Assembly: GCF_000425625.1 (NCBI RefSeq)
Contig: NZ_KE384407.1
Span: forward strand, 234,188 to 298,187
Reading direction: 5' to 3'
DNA length: 64,000 bases
From: Stutzerimonas azotifigens DSM 17556
GTDB taxonomy: Bacteria; Pseudomonadota; Gammaproteobacteria; Pseudomonadales; Pseudomonadaceae
In this document: one piece after another, positions 37,105 through 44,724 of the stretch
Position numbering within the stretch: the first letter of the stretch is position 1
How the letters are laid out: every line of letters begins with the position of its first letter
Translations under genes and position numbers: made by a program
The notes under the pieces: generated by a model
Told to the model about the DNA's origin: nothing
Databases searched by the model: none
Seen by the model: only the letters and a program-made list of their open reading frames with translations

Positions 37105-37853
37105 CAGATAACCTTCGCCTCGTTCTTCAGTTTCTCGACCAGTTCAGCCACGGACTTGACCTTGACGCCGGCGCTGCGGGCAGCCGGCGCTTCGACCTTG
37201 AGGGTCTTGACGGTCGAAGCGGTGGACACGCCCAGGGCGTCGGGAGTGACGGTTTCCAGGGGCTTCTTCTTGGCCTTCATGATGTTCGGCAGCGAGGCGT
37301 AGCGCGGCTCGTTCAGGCGCAGGTCGGTGGTGACGATCGCCGGCAGGTTCAGGGCGACGGTCTGCAGGCCGCCATCGATCTCGCGGGTGACGTTGACCTT
37401 GTCGCCGGCGACTTCGACCTTGGAGGCGAAGGTGCCCTGCGCGTAGCCGCTCAGCGCGGCGAGCATCTGGCCGGTCTGGTTGTTGTCGCTGTCGATCGCC
37501 TGCTTGCCGAGGATCACCAGCTGCGGCTGCTCCTTGTCGACCACGGCCTTGAGCAGCTTGGCCACGGCCAGGGAGTTCAACTCTTCGCTCGACTCGACGA
37601 GGATGGCGCGATCGGCGCCCAGCGCCAGCGCGGTGCGCAGCTGCTCCTGGGCAGCGGTCGGGCCGATGGACACGACCACGATCTCGCTGGCCACGCCCTT
37701 CTCTTTCAGGCGCACGGCTTCTTCCACGGCGATTTCGCAGAAGGGGTTCATCGACATCTTGACGTTGGCGAGGTCGACGCCGGAATTGTCCGCTTTGACG
37801 CGAACCTTGACGTTGTAGTCGACCACTCGTTTGACAGCTACAAGAACCTTCAT
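37104..37853 (-). CDS. etfB: Electron transfer flavoprotein subunit beta
   Basis: 249-residue ETF beta chain starting [19 protein letters not shown], with the AMP-binding segment and the recognition-loop region [20 protein letters not shown]. The ATG at 37853 is the conserved start; the open frame extends 18 codons upstream without support. It is first in the etfBA operon, divergent from etfDH. Confidence 0.96.
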   Translation of the reverse strand: MKVLVAVKRVVDYNVKVRVKADNSGVDLANVKMSMNPFCEIAVEEAVRLKEKGVASEIVVVSIGPTAAQEQLRTALALGADRAILVESSEELNSLAVAKLLKAVVDKEQPQLVILGKQAIDSDNNQTGQMLAALSGYAQGTFASKVEVAGDKVNVTREIDGGLQTVALNLPAIVTTDLRLNEPRYASLPNIMKAKKKPLETVTPDALGVSTASTVKTLKVEAPAARSAGVKVKSVAELVEKLKNEAKVI

Positions 37854-38050
37854 GGATTCCTCGTTACTCTCCGGTGAATTTATCGTCGCCGAGGCGAACC
37901 GGACCATGCTCAGCGACCCTTCATTGGGCTTGTTTTTCGGCGAGCGCAGAACCGCCCGTATCTTGGACCGCTCGAGCGCGGGGGGTCAACAATGCGAATG
38001 ACCCTTGATAAACCCGCAGACGGGCGATTCTAACAGGGCTTGAGGAATTT

Positions 38051-38064
38051 CAAACAAACGTTTG
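38051..38064. promoter_or_regulatory. Putative PsrA operator between etfBA and etfDH
   Basis: CAAAC-AAAC-GTTTG matches the published PsrA box (C/G)AAAC-N2-4-GTTT(G/C) exactly. It lies in the 323-bp divergent promoter region, about 190 bp from etfB and 115 bp from etfDH. PsrA is a TetR-type regulator released by long-chain acyl-CoA in pseudomonads, and ETF genes belong to its reported regulon. The rest of this intergenic region shows no gene. Confidence 0.7.
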
Positions 38065-38176
38065 TATTGGACCCGCGAATCCCGATCGATATAATGCGCC
38101 GGCTCGGTTCGATCACGCACCGGATCCAAGCCCTCCATTCTTATAAATCTTCAAAGCCTTGACTAGGAGTTAGCCT

Positions 38177-39841
38177 ATGGAACGCGAGTACATGGAATTC
38201 GACGTGGTGATCGTCGGTGCGGGCCCGGCAGGCCTTTCCGCCGCGTGCCGTCTGAAGCAGAAGGCTGCCGAAGCAGGCAACGAGATTAGTGTATGCGTGG
38301 TCGAGAAGGGTTCCGAGGTCGGCGCGCACATTCTTTCCGGCGCGGTATTCGAGCCGCGCGCGCTGAACGAGCTGTTCCCCAACTGGAAGGAACTCGAGGC
38401 GCCGCTGAACACGCCGGTCAAGCGCGACGACATCTACCTGTTCAAGAACGCCGAAGCGGCCACCAAGATGCCTAATGCGCTGGTCCCCAAGACCATGCAC
38501 AACGAAGGCAACTACATCATTTCCCTCGGCAACCTGTGCCGCTGGCTGGCCCAGCAGGCGGAAAACCTGGGTGTCGAGATCTATCCGGGCTTCGCCGCGC
38601 AGGAGGCGCTGATCGACGAACAGGGCGTGGTGCGCGGTATCGTCACCGGCGACCTGGGCGTCAACCGCGAAGGCCAGCCCAAGGAAGGCATGTACACCCC
38701 CGGTATGGAACTGCGTGCCAAGTACACCCTGTTCGCCGAGGGCTGCCGCGGCCACATCGGCAAGCAGCTGATCGCCCGCTACAACCTCAACGCCAACGTC
38801 GACCCGCAGCACTATGCCATCGGCATCAAGGAGCTCTGGGACATCGACCCGTCCAAGCACGACCAGGGCCTGGTGGTGCACGGCGCAGGCTGGCCGCTGA
38901 GCCTCACCGACAACGAGAACGGCGGCGGCTCCTTCCTCTATCACCTGGAGAACAACCAGGTGGTGGTCGGCCTGATCGTCGACCTGGCCTACAGCAACCC
39001 GTACATTTCGCCCTTCGACGAGTTCCAGCGCTTCAAGCACCACCCGGTGATCAAGCAGTACCTCGAAGGCGGCAAGCGCGTGTCCTACGGTGCCCGCGCG
39101 ATCGCCAAGGGCGGCCTGAACTGCCTGCCGAAGATGGTCTTCAACGGCGGCGCCCTGATCGGCTGCGACGCCGGCACGCTGAACTTCGCCAAGATCAAGG
39201 GCAGCCACACTGCGATGAAATCCGGCATGCTCGCCGCCGAGGCGGTGGCCGATGCCCTGTTCGCCGGGCGCGAAGGCGGCGACGAGCTGACCGCCTACGA
39301 AGAGAGCTTCAAGAACAGCTGGCTGTACCAGGAGCTTTACGCCAGCCGAAACTTCGGACCGGCCCTGCACAAGTGGGGCGCGCTGTTCGGTGGCGCCTTC
39401 AACTTCGTCGACCAGAACCTCTTCGGCGGCAAGCTGCCCTTCACCCTGCACGACACCAAGCCCGACCATGCCCACCTGAAGAAGGCCTCCGAGTCGAAGA
39501 AGATCGACTATCCGAAGCCGGACGGCGTGCTCAGCTTCGACAAGCTCAGCTCAGTGTTCCTGTCGAACACCAACCACGAGGAAGATCAGCCGGTCCACCT
39601 CAAGCTCAAGGACCCGAGCATCCCGATCGAGCAGAACCTGCCGCTGTACGACGAGCCGGCGCAGCGCTACTGCCCGGCCGGCGTGTACGAGGTAGTGACG
39701 CAGGACGACGGCAGCAAGCGCTTCCAGATCAATGCGCAGAACTGCGTGCACTGCAAGACGTGCGACATCAAGGACCCGGCGCAGAACATCACCTGGGTCG
39801 CCCCGGAAGGCACCGGCGGGCCGAACTACCCCAACATGTGA
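38177..39841 (+). CDS. Electron transfer flavoprotein-ubiquinone oxidoreductase
   Basis: 554-residue membrane-associated enzyme passing electrons from reduced ETF to ubiquinone. The N-terminal FAD fold is VVIVGAGPAGLSAACRL; the C-terminal [4Fe-4S] domain is visible as CPAGVYEV followed by NCVHCKTCDIKDP. The start with a GGAGTT ribosome-binding site at 38177 is clear. It is divergent from etfBA and followed by a strong terminator. Confidence 0.96.
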   Translation: MEREYMEFDVVIVGAGPAGLSAACRLKQKAAEAGNEISVCVVEKGSEVGAHILSGAVFEPRALNELFPNWKELEAPLNTPVKRDDIYLFKNAEAATKMPNALVPKTMHNEGNYIISLGNLCRWLAQQAENLGVEIYPGFAAQEALIDEQGVVRGIVTGDLGVNREGQPKEGMYTPGMELRAKYTLFAEGCRGHIGKQLIARYNLNANVDPQHYAIGIKELWDIDPSKHDQGLVVHGAGWPLSLTDNENGGGSFLYHLENNQVVVGLIVDLAYSNPYISPFDEFQRFKHHPVIKQYLEGGKRVSYGARAIAKGGLNCLPKMVFNGGALIGCDAGTLNFAKIKGSHTAMKSGMLAAEAVADALFAGREGGDELTAYEESFKNSWLYQELYASRNFGPALHKWGALFGGAFNFVDQNLFGGKLPFTLHDTKPDHAHLKKASESKKIDYPKPDGVLSFDKLSSVFLSNTNHEEDQPVHLKLKDPSIPIEQNLPLYDEPAQRYCPAGVYEVVTQDDGSKRFQINAQNCVHCKTCDIKDPAQNITWVAPEGTGGPNYPNM

Positions 39842-39855
39842 TCGCCATAAAGCGA

Positions 39856-39887
39856 AACGCCCGAACCCTGGTTCGGGCGTTTTCGTT
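39856..39887 (+). terminator. Rho-independent terminator of the ETF-ubiquinone oxidoreductase gene
   Basis: ACGCCCGAAC and GTTCGGGCGT form a 10-bp perfect stem around CCTG, followed by TTTCGTTT, starting 14 bp after the stop codon. Confidence 0.9.
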
Positions 39888-39903
39888 TCCGGCCTCCAGG
39901 CGT

Positions 39904-40185
39904 GGCCGGCACTGTCGCCGCGAGTGCGCGCCTCCCACAGGGCCCGCTGCTTTTGTGGGAGGCCCGACCTCGGGGCGATGCTCTTGTGGCAGCGTCTCCA
40001 CCGCGTCGGGGCTGTGAGCGTGGGAGCAACAGTCTCCACCGCCCTTTCGCAGCCAAGCCACTCCCACCAAGAGCCATGGCCGGCGCTGTCGCCGCGAGGG
40101 CGCGCCTCCCACAGGGGCCGGTGCTTTTGTGGGAGGCCCGACCTTGGGGCGATGCTCTTGTGGCAGCGTCTCCACCGCGATCGGG
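39904..40185. repeat. Tandem pair of palindromic (BIME-like) repeats, 175-bp period
   Basis: A segment of about 105 bp at 39904-40010 recurs at 40079-40185 with few differences. Each contains CGCGCCTCCCACA facing TGTGGGAGGCCCGACCT, a long imperfect palindrome. Related palindromes, some in the opposite orientation, lie at 35959-36085, 47958-48043, 56365-56450 and 56680-56765. The interval between the terminator and dgt (39888-40297) holds no other feature that I can see. Confidence 0.85.
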
Positions 40186-40297
40186 TCCACACCTGTTCGC
40201 GGTCAAGACCGCTCCTGCGTCGAGGCCACGCCCAGCGCTCGCGGGGCGCGCCATGCGCACCTTCCCCGATCACGCCCGCACAGGCCCGGAGGCCCGA

Positions 40298-41791
40298 TCA
40301 GCAGGCACAGAGCGTCCGGTACTCGTCCTGGGCGTGCTGGTCGGTCATGCCGCTGACGAAATCCTGCAGCAGCCGGCAGCGGTGATAGAACTCCCACAGC
40401 GACCAGTCGGCGCCCGCCGCAGTCTCTTTCACCGCCTCCCGATAGGCCCGCAGCAGGTGGCTGGGCAGCCGGCGGGCGAGCATCTGCAGCTGTGGATGCC
40501 GGCGATCGCATCCTTCGGTCAGCGCGAGGAAATCGTCGGGAGACACCCGCAACAGCGGCGCATAGAAGTCCAGCAGCCCCTGCAGGATGCGGAAGCCCTG
40601 CAGCTGCAGCGTCTCCACCTCGCGATGGCAGAACACCCGCTCCATGGCGACGTCCTTGAAGGTCTGCACGATGGCGTGCGGCAGGCTGTCGTCCTCCATC
40701 AGCGCACGGTCGAGCGTGCCGTGGTACACCGCCTCGAAATTGCCGATGAACTGGCTGGCGGCGTGTTGCACCAGCGGATGGATCATCTTCACGCGCAGCC
40801 AGACGAAGAATTCGCCGATCCGGTTGATCTCCTCGCTGCGCGCCCGCTCCAGCGCCTCGTCCAGCCGCTGCCGGAAGCTCTGCCCGCCACCGGGCAGCGG
40901 CTCGTCCACGTCGGCCAACGCGGAAAAGCGCTGCATCAGCAGCATGGCGAGCGTGTCGATGTCGAGGATGCCCTTCTCCACCGAGTCCTCGATGTCGGCG
41001 AGGCAGTAGGCGATGTCGTCGGCGGCCTCCATGATGTAGACGATCGGATGGCGGGTCGCCGGCGCCATGTCCAGCGCGCCGCGCAGCCGCTCGAGGAAGG
41101 GCGCCTCGGAAAGATAGAAGCCCGGCTTCTTGTTCAGGTAGGCGCCGGGGGCGTCGCGGTCCGGCCTGGGCAGATGCGCGGGACGCACGTACTTCAGCAG
41201 CCCCGCGGTCTGGGTGTAGGTCAGGTTCAGCCGCAGCAGCCTGACCACCAGCCGCAGCGCCTGGGCGTTGCCTTCGAAATGCGCGAGGTCGGCACGCATG
41301 CGTTCGCGCAACGCTGGGTCACCCTGCTCCACCGGCACGGCGGCGGCGAGCAGGTCGTCGAGATGCCGCTCGAACCAGTCGCCGAGGGCGAATTCGCCGA
41401 AGTGGCCGAACGGCGGGTTGCCGATGTCGTGGGTCAGGCAGGCCATCTCCACCAGGCTCTCGAGCGCGTCCTCGAGACCCAGCAGGCCGTAATCGGCGGC
41501 GCTGGCGCCGAGCTGCCGGTACAGGGTGCGGACGATATAGCGACCGGTCTGCTGGACCTCCAGCGAATGGGTCAGGCGGCTGCGCACCGCGGCGTTGCGC
41601 TCCAGCGGGAAGACCTGGGTCTTCTGTTGCAGGCGCCGGACGGCGGCCGAGTTGATGATGCGGCCGCGGTCGCTTTCCAGCTCATGCTGCAGCTCATCAG
41701 GGCTGCATTCATGGGCGCGCAGGCGCTCCCGCGCGCCTCCACGGGGACGTTCGCGAGAAATCTTGTGCCGCAAATCCAGACCAGGCCGCAT
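40298..41791 (-). CDS. dgt: Deoxyguanosine triphosphate triphosphohydrolase (dGTPase)
   Basis: 497-residue HD-domain hydrolase of the Dgt type, splitting dGTP to deoxyguanosine and triphosphate. The metal site is visible: H75 (RSRLTHSLEVQQ), H121-D122 (CLTHDIGNPPFGHFGE) and the later Asp in EAADDIAYCLADIEDS. Strong similarity along the whole length to E. coli Dgt (ESDRGRIINSAAVRRLQQKTQ) and ending in CRLLQDFVSGMTD. It is divergent from the HAM1-like/SIR2 pair, sharing a 149-bp promoter region. Confidence 0.95.
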   Translation of the reverse strand: MRPGLDLRHKISRERPRGGARERLRAHECSPDELQHELESDRGRIINSAAVRRLQQKTQVFPLERNAAVRSRLTHSLEVQQTGRYIVRTLYRQLGASAADYGLLGLEDALESLVEMACLTHDIGNPPFGHFGEFALGDWFERHLDDLLAAAVPVEQGDPALRERMRADLAHFEGNAQALRLVVRLLRLNLTYTQTAGLLKYVRPAHLPRPDRDAPGAYLNKKPGFYLSEAPFLERLRGALDMAPATRHPIVYIMEAADDIAYCLADIEDSVEKGILDIDTLAMLLMQRFSALADVDEPLPGGGQSFRQRLDEALERARSEEINRIGEFFVWLRVKMIHPLVQHAASQFIGNFEAVYHGTLDRALMEDDSLPHAIVQTFKDVAMERVFCHREVETLQLQGFRILQGLLDFYAPLLRVSPDDFLALTEGCDRRHPQLQMLARRLPSHLLRAYREAVKETAAGADWSLWEFYHRCRLLQDFVSGMTDQHAQDEYRTLCAC

Positions 41792-41940
41792 CGCACCACC
41801 TTCCTGCCAGAGAAGCCCGCAGCCTACGCCGCGCCCCGGTTTTTACCAAGCGTGCCAGGCGCCGGCCCGGCCGCCCGACCGGCAGCCCGAACCGTCCACG
41901 GCCGCACGCGTCCTAACTGAAGGCCCGGACAGGCGGCGAC

Positions 41941-42489
41941 ATGAAGATCAGGTTCGTTTCCAGCAACGATCGAAAAATACGCGAAGTCTGCGAGATCGCC
42001 TCGGCGCTCGGCCTCGACGTGCTCCCCTATCCGGTCGAGATCGAGGAACTGCAGAGCGACGACATGCAGCTGCTGGTGAGCACCAAGCTGCTGGCCGCCT
42101 TCCGGCTGATCGGCAAGCCGGTGTTCGTTGAGCACACCGGGCTGGAGATTCCCAGCCTGAACGGATTCCCCGGCGGCCTGACGCAACGCTTCTGGGACAT
42201 GCTGCAAGCCGAGCGCTTTGCCGCCCTGATCGGCCAGCTGGACGACCCGCGCGCGATCGGCCGCACGCTGATCGGCTACTGCGACGGGCGCAAGCGGCAT
42301 TTCTTCGAGGGCCGGCTGGAAGGCCGGATTGCCGCCGAACCCTCCTCCGACCGGGCGTTCGAGTGGGACAGCGTGTTCATACCGGACGGCCAGGAGCGCA
42401 CTCTGGCGGAACTGGGCGAGACGAAGAACGAACTGTCGATGCGGCGCAGGGCGCTGGAGGCGTTCGTCGAACACCTGAGGAACACCTGA
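41941..42489 (+). CDS. HAM1/ITPase-like protein with altered active site (possible nucleotide sensor)
   Basis: 182 residues with the ITPase/RdgB fold: N-terminal SSNDRKIREV (equivalent of TGNxxKxxE), VEHTGLE at 63-69, and FEWDSVFIPDG at 140-150. The usual catalytic Asp of this motif (VEDT/ADDS in active enzymes) is H65, and the SHR base-recognition motif reads S166-M167-R168. A housekeeping pyrophosphatase is therefore unlikely; binding without hydrolysis is plausible. The gene touches the SIR2 gene (TGAATG, no spacer). HAM1-like proteins paired with SIR2 NADases occur in the Kongming (KomB-KomC) anti-phage system; assignment to it is inference. Confidence 0.75.
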   Translation: MKIRFVSSNDRKIREVCEIASALGLDVLPYPVEIEELQSDDMQLLVSTKLLAAFRLIGKPVFVEHTGLEIPSLNGFPGGLTQRFWDMLQAERFAALIGQLDDPRAIGRTLIGYCDGRKRHFFEGRLEGRIAAEPSSDRAFEWDSVFIPDGQERTLAELGETKNELSMRRRALEAFVEHLRNT

Positions 42490-43281
42490 ATGGAGAAGCT
42501 ACGGGAGGCCTACCGCAGCAACCGGCTGATCCTCTTCGTCGGCTCCGGCGTGTCGGCGAACATCGGGCTGCCGCCCTGGCGGCGGCTGATCGACCAGATC
42601 GCCCTGCAGCTCGACTACGACCCCGAGGTGTTCAACACCTACGGCAACTTCCTCGCGCTGGCCGAGTACTACCGCATCAAGAAGGGCAACATCGGCGGCC
42701 TGCGCAGCTGGATGGACCGCGAGTGGCACAAGGACATCGACGTTCGCCAGTCGGACATCCACCGGCTGATCGTGCAGGGCCGCTTCGCCTCCATCTACAC
42801 CACCAACTACGACCGCTGGCTGGAGTACGCGCACGACGCCTACGGCGCCGACTACATCAAGATCGCCAACGCCAGCGACCTGGCCAAGGCGCACGAGGGC
42901 GTGCGGCAGATCATCAAGTTCCACGGCGATTTCGACGACGACGATTCGATCGTGCTGGACGAGACGAGTTATTACGAGCGCCTGCAGTTCGAGACGCCGC
43001 TGGACATCAAGCTGCGCGCCGACACCCTGAGCAAGGCGGTGCTGTTCATCGGCTACAGCCTGTCCGATACCAACATCCGCCTGCTGTTCCACAAGCTGTC
43101 GAAGATCTGGAGCAAGCACGAAAGCCTGGGCGTCAGGCCCATCTCCTACGTGTTCTCGCACAAGCCCAACCCGGTGCAGGAGGAGATCCTCAGCCAGTGG
43201 GGCATCCGCATGCTCTCCTCCGAGATCGACGACCCGGGCCTGGCGCTCAGGCAGTTCCTGCAGGACCTGGTCGAGGGGTAG
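42490..43281 (+). CDS. SIR2-like (SIR2_2 type) protein, probable NADase effector
   Basis: 263 residues forming one SIR2-like domain: FVGSGVSANIGLPPW (residues 17-30), TTNYD (N106), KFHGDFD (H145) and FIGYSLSDTNIRLLF (187-200). These are the nucleotide-binding and catalytic positions conserved in bacterial defence SIR2 proteins that destroy NAD+, and all are intact. There is no membrane segment or extra domain. It starts one base after the stop of the HAM1-like gene, so the two should be made together. It could be a KomC-like effector; a KomA-type deaminase is not present in the window. Confidence 0.85.
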   Translation: MEKLREAYRSNRLILFVGSGVSANIGLPPWRRLIDQIALQLDYDPEVFNTYGNFLALAEYYRIKKGNIGGLRSWMDREWHKDIDVRQSDIHRLIVQGRFASIYTTNYDRWLEYAHDAYGADYIKIANASDLAKAHEGVRQIIKFHGDFDDDDSIVLDETSYYERLQFETPLDIKLRADTLSKAVLFIGYSLSDTNIRLLFHKLSKIWSKHESLGVRPISYVFSHKPNPVQEEILSQWGIRMLSSEIDDPGLALRQFLQDLVEG

Positions 43282-43555
43282 ATTGCGCCGGCCCTGCCCG
43301 CACCGAACGTGGTCTCGACCGCGAACGAGCCTGCTCGATGCAGCGGCCCTCATCCGGCCCTGCGGGCCACCTTCTCCCGCGGGGAGAAGGGAAAAGCCGG
43401 TGCCCCGTAGGAGCAGGCTCTGCCTGCGACCGCCCCTGCACGACGCCAGGTGCTCCCCCTCCCGTAGGAGCGAGCAAGCTCGCGAATGGTCGCAACGCGA
43501 TGGGGATCATGCTGGCAAGGGATCACGGGCAGAGCCCGCTCCCACGAGGTGCCGA
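43282..43555. repeat. Short REP-like palindromes between the SIR2 gene and the DUF2795 gene
   Basis: The interval holds no gene. It contains three short palindromes of the GTAGGAGC...GC type: GTAGGAGCAGGCTCTGCCTGC near 43408, GTAGGAGCGAGCAAGCTCGC near 43463, and GGGCAGAGCCCGCTCCCAC near 43528. They resemble REP units common in pseudomonad spacers. Confidence 0.65.
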
Positions 43556-43562
43556 AACGAAG

Positions 43563-43585
43563 AAGGCCCCGGGGTCCGGGGCCTT
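43563..43585 (-). terminator. Terminator of the DUF2795 gene
   Basis: AAGGCCCCGG and CCGGGGCCTT form a 10-bp perfect stem with a 3-base loop, 8 bp after the DUF2795 stop. On the minus strand it is followed by the T-rich CTTCGTTTC. Confidence 0.8.
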
Positions 43586-43592
43586 CTCGGTG

Positions 43593-43799
43593 TCACTCGA
43601 CCTCACCGAGCCCTTTCATCACCGCAGCCATGCTGCCGTACTTCTCGTCGGGCATCTGCTCGAGCACATCCAGGACTTCCTGGTCGGCATCGTTCTTCCT
43701 GGCGTGTTCGACGAGATCCTCGCGTCCGGCCGGAAAATCGATGCCTTTGAGATGGTGAGTGACGTTCGCCGGGGATTTGCCACCGAGCCCTCTGGTCAT
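43593..43799 (-). CDS. DUF2795 family protein
   Basis: 68 residues with the DUF2795 pattern: HLKGIDFPAGREDLVEHAR, then ADQEVLDVLEQMPDEKYGSMAAVM. These small soluble proteins are common in bacteria and occur near stress genes; no molecular function is established. A terminator follows directly. It stands alone. Confidence 0.88.
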   Translation of the reverse strand: MTRGLGGKSPANVTHHLKGIDFPAGREDLVEHARKNDADQEVLDVLEQMPDEKYGSMAAVMKGLGEVE

Positions 43800-43958
43800 G
43801 AATCGGTCTCCTCTGTCGATTGATAGGCCCTTCGAATTCGGGCGTGCTCAATTGAGACTCGACAGGGTCATGAGGCGTTCGAGGAAACAGCCGGAGGGGC
43901 GATGAATGCGCGCTATATATATTCTGTTGAGGATTACGGGGGGCGGGAAAAGGTGGAA

Positions 43959-43984
43959 TTGGCGCCGAAGCGATTCGGCGCCAA
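43959..43984 (-). terminator. Terminator of the outer-membrane barrel gene
   Basis: TTGGCGCCGAA and TTCGGCGCCAA form an 11-bp perfect stem around GCGA, starting 9 bp after the stop codon. The minus strand continues TTCCACCTTTT. Confidence 0.85.
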
Positions 43985-43993
43985 CAGTCTCAC

Positions 43994-44509
43994 TCAGAAG
44001 TTGAAACCGACACCGACGCTGTAGAAGAACGCACCGTCGTCATAACGATCGCGCGCGTCGCTACCGCTCTTGAACAGGAACTGGTATTCGGCCATCGCGG
44101 TAATGAAGGTCTGATCATGCACCCAGTACTTGATGCCGACCTCAGGACCGCCCATGAAAGTTTCGTCCACTTCCTCACCGTACAAGCCGCCGAGGCTCAC
44201 CCCCACGAACGGACGGGCGTTGCCGGTACCGAAATGATAGTCGTAGAACACGCGGGTCGAACCGTCCCACTGCACGCTCTCGCCTTCACTATCCCGGGCG
44301 TTCACCGTCTGACGAATACCCCATAGGGAAGAGTCGCTCAGATATTTACCCCAACTGCCCTGGACGGAAAACACCGTATCGTTGAAGTCCTTGTCGCTGC
44401 TTCCCGCACCGCCGAGAGTCACTTCCTGGTCACCCGCCTGCGGTGTCGCGAAAGCTGCAAAGGGAAACATTGCCGCGACAAGTAAGGAGGTTTTGAAAAG
44501 TCTGTTCAT
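43994..44509 (-). CDS. Outer-membrane beta-barrel protein
   Basis: 171 residues: a signal peptide (LFKTSLLVAAMFPFAAFA) and then alternating aromatic/glycine strands ending in YSVGVGFNF, whose terminal Phe is the BAM recognition residue. The pattern (about eight strands) fits a small OMP_b-brl porin-like barrel. Ligand and role unknown. The gene and its upstream region look less GC-rich than their surroundings, which may reflect later acquisition. Confidence 0.82.
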   Translation of the reverse strand: MNRLFKTSLLVAAMFPFAAFATPQAGDQEVTLGGAGSSDKDFNDTVFSVQGSWGKYLSDSSLWGIRQTVNARDSEGESVQWDGSTRVFYDYHFGTGNARPFVGVSLGGLYGEEVDETFMGGPEVGIKYWVHDQTFITAMAEYQFLFKSGSDARDRYDDGAFFYSVGVGFNF

Positions 44510-44590
44510 GACTCAGCCTCTTGTTGTTCATGGGTAGGAACGCGCATACGTGGACGTATTGCGTGCATTAATGACAAGAGAGTTCCCGTA

Positions 44591-44626
44591 CCGTTCAGCC
44601 GTCTGGCATGAACGGCACTCTTTTTT
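44591..44626 (+). terminator. Orphan plus-strand terminator-like hairpin
   Basis: CCGTTCA-GCC and GGC-A-TGAACGG form a stem with loop GTCT, followed by CACTCTTTTTT on the plus strand. No plus-strand gene ends before it; the nearest plus-strand coding region is more than 1 kb upstream. It lies in the leader of the minus-strand outer-membrane gene, so it may end an antisense or small RNA. Confidence 0.55.
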
Positions 44627-44724
44627 GAACAGACAGACACTCAGGCGACAACTTGCGAATGTCCGGACGAACAACAAGCGAAACGGCATGACTTGCAGCG
44701 GATTCTTCGGCGCGTCGCCTTCGG

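Noticed and set aside
41941-42489. Housekeeping RdgB/ITPase annotation for the HAM1-like gene
   Set aside because: The catalytic Asp (to H65) and the SHR motif (to SMR) are changed, and it is fused in operon structure to a SIR2 gene.
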